Assembly (NCBI GenBank): GCA_036897625.1
Contig: JAYMTA010000429.1
Span: forward strand, 1 to 29,052
Direction: 5' to 3'
Length of the DNA: 29,052 nucleotides
From: Pelargonium cotyledonis
Taxonomy: Eukaryota > Streptophyta > Magnoliopsida > Geraniales > Geraniaceae
The position numbers were made by a program, and so were the translations under genes. The notes below the pieces were generated by a model, which worked only from the letters and a program-made list of their open reading frames with translations, made no database searches and had not been told where the DNA came from. The stretch's first letter is position 1; every line of letters starts with the position of its first letter. This document shows positions 21,765-29,052 of this stretch, in pieces.

Positions 21765-22150
21765 AGAGCCGGCAAAAATAGGTTGGTTGGGTTCGGGTTG
21801 TTGAACCTGAACCTGATCCTGACCCGCCCATAACGTAGTTTCGGGTTCTAGGCTAAAACTACATTGGATTGTGCGGGTTTAGCTGACTTGATGTCTTGAT
21901 TCGTTCTGATTAGAAATATTGCACGATGAACCTGACCTGAAGGCTAAAAGTTAAACTGACAACTTTGGAATAAAATATGTCACTGCTATAAAGTTGAGGT
22001 GGCAATTTTGCACATCGGGTTTAGATCATTCTAAAGCTAATCCGAAATGACTTTGGATCTCTAGTCGAATTTTACTTTTACGGCATGCGGGACCGCTTGA
22101 TCTGATCCAATTCAAATATTTATGTAGGAAATCTGACATAAAAGTTGGTC
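21765..22150. repeat. Repetitive sequence rich in GGGTT / CCTGA motifs, likely MITE-derived
   Basis: TAGAGCCGGCAAAAATAGGTT at the left resembles the ends of plant hAT-type MITEs (TAGGGGTGGCAAAA), and the same kind of motif, TTGAGGTGGCAATTTTGCA, recurs near 21993. The text between is full of GGGTTCGGGTT and CCTGACCTGA words. I could not define a full element. No gene is seen. Confidence 0.35.
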
Positions 22151-22174
22151 GGATAAGATCAAGTTAAAGTAATA

Positions 22175-22416
22175 CTCCTTCCGTCCCAAAATGAGTGTCC
22201 TCCTTTCTATTTTGAGAAAAATTAAGAAGAAGTTAGTTAATGTGGTATATTTACTATTTTATTCTCATGATCATGTGTTGAGGGATGTTAACTAACTTTT
22301 TATAAGAATATTATTGACAATTCATGAATAATTAACTTACTAAAAAAAGAAACAATACACTCATTTTGGGACAAAAATAAAAATGAAACAAGACACTCAT
22401 TTTGAGATGGAGGAAG
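22175..22416. mobile_element. Stowaway MITE
   Basis: The left end CTCCTTCCGTCCCAAAATGA and right end TCATTTTGAGATGGAGGAAG are inverted repeats close to the Stowaway consensus CTCCCTCCGTCCC, and both are flanked by the TA target site (22173-22174 and 22417-22418). The length of 242 bases and AT-rich interior fit. A relative lies at the right edge of the window. Confidence 0.88.
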
Positions 22417-22418
22417 TA

Positions 22419-23066
22419 TTACTTTTCGGTTGTCTATGATTTTTAGATTATATGACTCTATTTTTCTTATTCTACATTTAAAAGAAAATAAATTAATAAG
22501 AAATTTTTTGGATAATTTTATGGTAACAAAATCAAGAGGCCCTAAATAATTATGATGTAATGAAAATTGTTAATAATTTAAGGATCTTTCTACAGAGACA
22601 AGTTAAGGTTTATCTTGAGATGGATAAGATAATAATTTCTGGTGAAGAGCATTTGCATGAAGATGGGAACAAAAGAAAAATGGAGAAAGAAGAGTACAAT
22701 GTTAATGGAAGCAGCAATAAATGGAGTACAGCTGTACAGTGAAACAAAACAAAACAACTTGTACTGCAAAACTCTCAGCAGAATCAGATTCATAGTATTC
22801 TGAAACCCCAAACAATACTGTGTCCATTCAATATAGTACTGCACCTATTATATTTGTTCTTTACAACCAAAATAATAAGCTTATTTAGCCATGTTTGCTC
22901 TTTAAGAGAGTGAAGTAACAAAAACTTTAGTACACATGTGAAACTTGTGTTTATGGTCTGGGCTTCATTCCACCCGCTATGCACGAAAGATATGCAGGAG
23001 CTCTAAAACTCACTCGATACCTATAAATATTGTGCGTCGAGAGGTTAGAGCTCAAACATTGGTAGG
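22419..23066. other. Intergenic, no gene recognised
   Basis: Short open frames on both strands lack any recognisable motif. The sequence is AT-rich with no clear element. Confidence 0.4.
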
Positions 23067-23427
23067 TAGGGTTGGGCATGAATTGGAGCGGACCGTAAAA
23101 ATGGCTCAGACCGGACCGACTCAGACCGGGAGGATTTGATCCGATATTCGGTTTCTAATTTTGTGTTCATTCAGTCTGGTTCAGTCCCAATCGGACCCGT
23201 CCATTTCCGGTCTGGAACAATTGTAATAATTTATTCCAAAATATATATTATATTTATAATTGTAAGTTTTATTTAAATTTTTAAAAATAAAAATTGGTCC
23301 ATTCAGTCCGGTCCCGGTCTAGGCCATTCTAAATCGGTCCGATCTATGGATCGATTATGATCGGTCTAGTATTCGGTTCTTAATTTATCTACAGTTCAGT
23401 TCGGTTCTGTATCGATGCCCAACTCTA
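23067..23427. mobile_element. hAT-like MITE with GGTCCG-rich ends
   Basis: The ends TAGGGTTGGGCAT (left) and ATGCCCAACTCTA (right) are 12-13 base terminal inverted repeats with one mismatch, of a kind common in plant hAT-derived MITEs. The arms are filled with CGGACCG / CGGTCCG / TTCGGTT words that pair across an AT-rich centre. Flanking 8-base sites (TTGGTAGG and CTAGTTGG) do not match well, so an old insertion is likely. Confidence 0.6.
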
Positions 23428-25217
23428 CTAGTTGGCTCTCAAACATACCTCATTTCTTCAATAACTAATCATACAATGAGTACAAACATCACCTCCTTGG
23501 TATTTGTCAGGAAGTATATGAAGTAGGGATATCATGTTTTTTCATTAAAATAAATCACAAATGAAATTCTGTCCCGAGTCACCTTTAATGAAGTGTAGTT
23601 TACATGTATTGAACTAGATTCTTACTCTCACACATAAGATCAATTTCATGCTAATAGTGCGCTAATCTTATGCATACTATTGGAATCCATGAGCATGTTG
23701 GACCCTACCCTCTAGCTCCACCCTCCAGTATTTCTAACTCTAGCACTGTTCCACGTGATTTTATATTCAGAACATTTTAAGACGACCAATTAATCTAACA
23801 TGTGGACAAACTCTAGTGTGATCTTTTATCCGAAAGCGCATCATATATATTTAATTATAACCATGCTTCAAGTTCAACCTAATTTGTCGTGAATTCATTT
23901 GGATTATTTGACGTGCGCGGGGAGAAGAAAATAACACAATCTTTTCATTACAAATCTTAACTTGACGACTGCAAAATACATTAGGCCAAACAAGATTAAG
24001 GTAATATGCCCAATCACAATTGGATCGGATCCAAAAAAAATTAACAAACATCATATGACAATGATTTTCAGTCATGTTCCATTTCAAATGATATAATTAA
24101 TCTTGTCTTTCTCTTGATTAGCAAAAACAAGTTGGAGGCACAATTAATCCAGTTGCTAGAAATTGTAATAACTACCAGATCTTAGCAGATAATTTGAGCC
24201 ACAATTTCAGGAAAATATTGTCTTCCACTAGAAAATTCTTAATTTAGTGTCATTAGTGATGATCACATCCACATAATCTTCTTGCTCGTTTAAGTTTATG
24301 CAATTTTGCAATCAAACAACAGCTGTTTTCTCAAATAAAAATAGTGATCAATCACAACCCAATAATTGGGTTTGAAATTGGAATGCATGTGAAACATTTT
24401 GTCATTACTGCAATCCATTTTCTCACCTAATCATAATTATATTAAATTAAATGCTAATTTAGAATATCACATCTTAGAAAACATTTCAAATCATTGTACA
24501 AGACAAAACTTGGAGACATCTTACCCTACCTATCCCAGTAAGTTGTGTTCTCCAAGCAACTTCAAGTTTGTAAATTGTAGTGAATTTAGATTTGAACACC
24601 TTTCCAAAACAATTAAGTAATTAGTTTAATGATGATTAATGTTTTCCATGTTATAAAAATGTGCGGTTTGTTACCACTTGATAAATAAGTTGATCAGCTC
24701 TTCATCTATTATCTTAATCTTTTGTGTGGATTAAAGTCAAGTTTCATATAATATCATACTTAATTTGATTTGAACTTAGCGATCCATCTTTATTGTCTTT
24801 TTTCTTAATCATCACCCTTATACGTGTCCACATTTCAAACTCACAAGTCACAACTTGATAACCACACGGTAAAAGGACATGTTAATTGGCAAAGTCAATT
24901 TCAACCACCTCAACTCATCATTAGCCCTTTGTTACAAAAATTATGGAAGTGACTTCAATGCGGAAAAGTCACCAAGAAAACTGGTTTATTTGTTTTCTCA
25001 CGGAGTATTCTATTACATCAATAATACAAGAGCGTTCAGAATTTCAACTATAATTTATTGACCAAAAACACGAAGTAAATGAATTCGAGCAGACATCAGT
25101 TTTAATTGATGAATTGACATCACCTCATTGCTATGAATTTACTGCCAATAAATCATGACTGATAGGTTTTTCACTCATACTATAAATAGAATAGTCAAAG
25201 TGACTTAAACTCGAGAC
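23428..25217. other. Intergenic, no gene recognised
   Basis: About 1.8 kb of AT-rich sequence with only short, motif-free open frames. I see no transposon ends, tRNA or promoter signs in it. Confidence 0.5.
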
Positions 25218-25225
25218 ATTACAAC

Positions 25226-25388
25226 TAGTGGCAGTTGAAAGTGGAGGGGAGCACATTTTTTTTAGTTGAAAGTGTTGCCACTTATGGCTGAATAGAATAT
25301 GAATATCAGTTCAATCATTAAAAAAACTTTATTTGTCAAATTACGATGAACACTTGCCTACTACGACCCACTCCTGACTCCGCCGCTG
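25226..25388. mobile_element. Small degenerate hAT-like element
   Basis: The right end, read on the minus strand, is CAGCGGCGGAGTCAGGAG, like the CAGNGGCGGA termini of Tip100-type hAT elements. The left end AGTGGCAGTTGAAAGTGGAG is a diverged counterpart. Flanking sites ATTACAAC (25218-25225) and ATCACAAC (25389-25396) match at 7 of 8 positions, the duplication length expected for hAT. Confidence 0.45.
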
Positions 25389-25396
25389 ATCACAAC

Positions 25397-26527
25397 AAAA
25401 GTTAAAAACAAAAGTTAAAACATACTAACTGCTTGGCCCGCACGATTAATTTTACAGATTACCATAATCCAGTTGAATTTCACAGGGAATCAATTTTATT
25501 TATTTTGGGTTGAAAATATGAGCATATAAGTGATAGGGATGAGGAGAATTGAAATTGTTGAAGGAGAGGACCAAAGGACTGTGGGTGGTGCTTTCAGAAA
25601 TAAATGCAAGGACAATGTTGTGAGGGTCCAAATTTTGGCCTACCTCTTCATGCACATGTCTCACTTTATCACCAAAATTCAGTGCCAAATAATTAAACCA
25701 CGCCACACCACACCAGACATGGGCCCTATATCACAATTCACAATGCTTGGACCCACTTGGATATTATTATTTTTTTGACATTTGGAGGTTACTTTCAGTT
25801 TATAAAGTTGATTTTAACTAAGATCAACACATGAAGCTGTAAAGCAATGAAACAAGGGATAAACTTGAAACCTCCTTCCATAATTTGAGAATGCATGCAT
25901 GAAAACACGACAACAATTGTTAAAAAAAACACATATAAGTGTTAAAAACATGACACATGACTTCCAATTACATGCGTTTTAGCTGTGTGTGGAGCATTTG
26001 TAGAGATATATACCGGTAATTAACAACAAAACTATTGAATAAATGCAAACATATATAGATAGGTTAAAAATGGACACAATAATTTAATGTGATGGACCTT
26101 AAAAAATCAAACATTCCCTACTGCAAGTATGGACCGGTCTTGACTAGCTTTTAGGAGTACAACATGTAGTTGCGAAGCTATTTACAACTATGCAACTCTA
26201 ACTCCGGTGTGTAATACAAATGCTTTTTAACTGTTTGTATCCATTAAGAGAATAAATATTCCACATACTCGATTCAAAAGGCACACAATTAATAATTTCT
26301 AGAATCTTCTTCCACGTTGGAGGACAATCATGTAAACAACAACTAACAAAAAAAACACCAAAATATGTTGGGATTGAAGTCCGGGAAGGAAGATTCATCC
26401 ACCCCCATCATTCATTCAATCATTTCCAATAACAAAACAATTTAAAATTAAACTATTAGCCCCAAATTCTCTCTAAAACAGCATTAAATTAAATAGTTTA
26501 ATTATCCTAGAAAATGCGTCTACCTAT
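25397..26527. other. Intergenic, no gene recognised; includes DUF1677 3' region
   Basis: No coding character is found. The right part, next to 26528, should contain the 3' UTR of the minus-strand DUF1677 gene. Confidence 0.45.
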
Positions 26528-26944
26528 TCAATTCTCCGAGATGCTCGAGAAGCAGCTTTTCGATCGAGCAAACGACGAAGGAACCGGACTGCTCTTCCTC
26601 GGCGTATCCAAGGTCCGCCGGAGCAGATGCTTCATCGCCGAGATCAGCTCCTCCGTCGGATTGATAGGAGGGCTCGAAGATCTGAAGCTTTCGCGAAACT
26701 TCTGGTGCCTCTTCAGCGCTTCGTCGGTGCTGATCCGCCTCTCCGATCTGAACGTCTCGTCCTTCACCGCCTCGGCGCAGAGTCCGCAAATCCAGCGTCC
26801 CTGAAACCGCTCGCGAATCCGAGCAATGTAGTCCGGCGTACACTCCTCCGTCAGCCCGCAGCACTCGCATTTCGCGAACTCCACTTCCGTTTGCGAGTTT
26901 TGCCTCATCGTGGAGCTCGCTTCCGTGAGAACAGTCGCCGCCAT
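26528..26944 (-). CDS. DUF1677 family protein
   Basis: A 138-residue protein from MAATVLTEASS to a Ser-rich C-terminus (FARSKSCFSSISEN). Residues 20-65 hold the hallmark of the plant DUF1677 family: CECCGLTEECTPDYIARIRE followed by RFQGRWICGLCAEAVKDE. The cysteines at 26, 28, 29, 35, 53 and 56 could bind zinc; that is inference. The family is plant-specific and its biochemical role is unknown to me. The frame is uninterrupted and GC-richer than its surroundings, as plant coding sequence usually is. The start Met gives the family's usual length. A short 5' UTR intron is likely: acceptor TTGCAG at 26964 with donor either at 27051 (ACG|GTAGTC) or near 27026 (CAG|GTTTTG). Confidence 0.9.
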   Translation of the reverse strand: MAATVLTEASSTMRQNSQTEVEFAKCECCGLTEECTPDYIARIRERFQGRWICGLCAEAVKDETFRSERRISTDEALKRHQKFRESFRSSSPPINPTEELISAMKHLLRRTLDTPRKSSPVPSSFARSKSCFSSISEN

Positions 26945-27361
26945 TGCTATTCACAACCAGAACCTGCAAGCGAAAACAAAATAGGAACCATCAGAACACG
27001 GAAACGCAATTAACGGAAACAAAACCTGAAGAGCGATGATTGATTGACTACCGTTTCCTTGATTTGCTATTCGATCGAGATACACAAATTTGAATTATCT
27101 TGATTCTTCCCCAATCACAGCTTCCTCTAGGTTTAATTTTATCAGAAGAAACTGTAATTAATCAATGGAACAGAAACCGAAAGCAACTGACGAATTTGAT
27201 TATCTCTCTTTCTCCCACTCGCCTTCAACTTTCTCTCCTACTGTGAGAAGAAGGCCCAGTAGTATATACATTTCAGAGCAGAGCAGAGCTTCGAAAATGG
27301 TGGTTTCTAGAGACCTCTCTGCAAAAAATGCTACTGCAATGCGAAACCAGTAACGTCGGGT

Positions 27362-27375
27362 CCTTTATATATAGG
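27362..27375 (-). promoter_or_regulatory. TATA box of the DUF1677 gene
   Basis: The minus strand reads CCTATATATAAAGG. With a start of transcription about 30 bases downstream near 27335, the leader would be roughly 300 bases after removal of a short intron. Confidence 0.6.
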
Positions 27376-27563
27376 TGAGACACATTTCCTTTCTTGCGCA
27401 GAGAAGACAAACCAATCCCAATCATTGCCGGTCCGGAGACACTGTAACACATTTTTACCGAACCGGTTATTTCCAAGGATTTATATGGTGCGGCAAGTTG
27501 CACGATAGCGCCAGTGTGGTCTCCACCGCAGCCGTTCGATTAACATGTTTTTTTTCTGATTGG

Positions 27564-27979
27564 TGACGTCATATACTTGATGATAGAGACTTCGTGCAGG
27601 GCTTGTTTTGGCCAGCTGTTGCGAAAACAACCTTTTTGCGGGTCGTTCAAGACAAACGTGCCCTGGGACCTCCTCTTGTTAAGTCCATACGCGCCGATAA
27701 CGGCGATTGCAGTACACCGTCCTAAGTGTGGGCCCCAAGCGTTAATGTGTGGGTCTCATGCGGTTAGTCAATTGAGAATTGGACATCCCGAGGGGAGCGT
27801 GGAATTGGCGCACGTGGTTTTCGTTGCTCATCGGCGATTTCCCAAACTATTTTGTTTGTCATCAACTTGAACACGTCACGGTCGCCACGTCAGATATTGT
27901 GGTAACTGATAAGTTCACGCTGGTGGGAGCTTATCCGCGTGTTTTTTGTGTGACAGACAATACAAGGATGACACGTGGC
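27564..27979. promoter_or_regulatory. Cluster of ACGT-core (G-box / bZIP) sites upstream of DUF1677
   Basis: The sites are TGACGTCA (27564-27571, palindromic), GCACGTGG with core CACGTG at 27811-27816, CACGTC at 27872-27877, CCACGTCA at 27885-27892, and ACACGTGGC at 27971-27979, the classic ABA-response/G-box form. All lie 190-610 bases upstream of the TATA box. A TCP-like TGGGCCC lies near 27730. Such clusters are bound by bZIP (ABF, GBF, TGA) and bHLH (PIF) factors, which would suggest ABA or light control; that is inference. Confidence 0.5.
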
Positions 27980-28820
27980 ACGAAAATGTGGTGCACGGCG
28001 TTTCGAAACTGCTGTGGAGGTGATCTGGCGATTAACTGATGACCGTACTTATATTTTTTCATTCACTGCAACGTGTAAAAATGGGAAAAAAAAATGCAAG
28101 CTTGGCATGAGTGATTTGCTGGCTAGCTTTGTCTTGATTTTGATTTGAAGAATCAATGAATTCAAACGTGAGTTGGAGAAGATTCTCGTGTACATGATGT
28201 TGTGAGTTTTTAATACGGTATTTTGGCAAAATAATGAGTCGAGAGACCATAGTTATTAAGATTTTTACAAAATACGATGTAATAGTTGAAATTGTATACT
28301 TATTTGAAATATATAAGCAAATTTGAAACAATTGTATTCGAGTTTTGAACCAAATTTTAAATCTAACACAAACAAATTTTTGAATTGTATGAAAATAAAT
28401 TTAGAACGTAAATAAATTTTGCTATAAATTTGTATTTTGGCGAGGCAGAGTGGCGAGCAACATAACATTACAACATCTCATGTTGGGCATATCATTTGAT
28501 TGTCACACGTCGAGAGGGAATAGTTCCTCGTACCAACTTTAGCACTAATTTATATGCATTTTATAATATTGTTTCACCCTCGATTTAATAATAATAATAA
28601 TAATAATATGATTATTGGTTATTTCAAATCCAAACTTGCAGTTTCATTTATGATTATCTCTCACAAAAATCGTCACCACATGCAAAATTCTTTTGACTTA
28701 TCGTTTCTTTCTTATTTTCACACTTTCACTTAGGTCTCACAACCTACCATTTATGAAACATCCATCCATTATCAACCTGACATATGCTCCATGTTCAAAT
28801 TCTCGTTTTCTTATTTATAT
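27980..28820. other. Intergenic, with an (AAT)n microsatellite
   Basis: No gene is recognised. An AAT run of about eight units lies at 28586-28609. Confidence 0.5.
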
Positions 28821-28821
28821 A

Positions 28822-29052
28822 CTCCCTCCGTCTCAAAATGAGTGTCTTGTTTCTATTTTTTGCAAAAATTAAAAATTATAAGATAATTTAGTGTGTTTCC
28901 AATATAACCCTCACTTTCTCCACCTATACCTCATGTGCAGATTTGCCCATGTGCATAAGTGATAAGGGTAATATAAGAAGAACAATAATATAATAACATA
29001 AAAATAGAAACAAGACACTTATTTTGGGACAAAAACTTTAGACAAATAAGAC
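28822..29052. mobile_element. Stowaway MITE, cut by the right edge
   Basis: It begins with CTCCCTCCGTCTCAAAATGA after a TA at 28820-28821 and continues much like the element at 22175-22416. Near the window end it has AAACAAGACACTTATTTTGGGACA, the same sequence seen just inside the right end of the other copy. The outer right repeat should lie beyond 29052. Confidence 0.8.

Noticed and set aside
26627-27013. Plus-strand and other-frame open frames over the DUF1677 gene
   Set aside because: GC-rich shadows of the coding exon, without family motifs.
27375-28039. Overlapping plus-strand open frames
   Set aside because: No recognisable protein character; the stretch looks like promoter sequence with ACGT motifs.

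Overview
The window is nuclear DNA from a flowering plant, most likely a eudicot. The evidence is AT-rich intergenic sequence full of MITEs and SINE-like elements, many short U2-type introns, a plastid-type chalcone-isomerase-fold protein, a plant-type single G-alpha gene and a plant tRNA-Ser. An asterid such as a member of the Lamiales is my guess; the sequence alone does not prove it.

Layout. 1-2.7 kb: minus-strand FAP2-like fatty-acid-binding / chalcone-isomerase-fold gene, cut by the left edge. 3.4-5.4 kb: a plus-strand unit with a poly(A) end and flanking direct repeats, carrying a coiled-coil/zinc-knuckle reading frame broken by in-frame stops; it looks like a retroposed pseudogene. 5.95-6.2 kb: long-hairpin MITE. 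7.06-13.0 kb: complete minus-strand GPA1 gene (heterotrimeric G-protein alpha subunit, 13 coding exons giving exactly 384 aa, plus a probable 5' UTR intron containing tandem repeats). 13.1-14.85 kb: microsatellites, a SINE-like element and a CACTA terminus. 15.07-15.15 kb: minus-strand tRNA-Ser(GCU). 15.39-19.66 kb: complete plus-strand GCR1 gene (seven-transmembrane GPCR-like protein, 9 exons, 314 aa). 20.2-20.4 kb: SINE with target-site duplication. 21.05-21.49 kb: minus-strand intronless COPT5-like copper transporter. 21.8-26.5 kb: gene-poor, repeat-rich. 26.5-27.35 kb: minus-strand DUF1677 gene with an upstream cluster of ACGT-core (G-box/bZIP) sites. The right edge cuts a second Stowaway MITE.

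The most notable point is biological: the gene for the sole canonical plant G-alpha and the gene for its proposed receptor-like partner GCR1 lie head to head, with 3.8 kb between their start codons. In Arabidopsis they are on different chromosomes. The FAP2-GPA1 adjacency, by contrast, matches the Arabidopsis order as I remember it (At2g26310 / At2g26300). Both G-signalling genes also need one GC-AG intron to keep their conserved proteins intact. I did not find a wholly new system; the linkage, the broken retroposed frame and the promoter clusters are the best leads.
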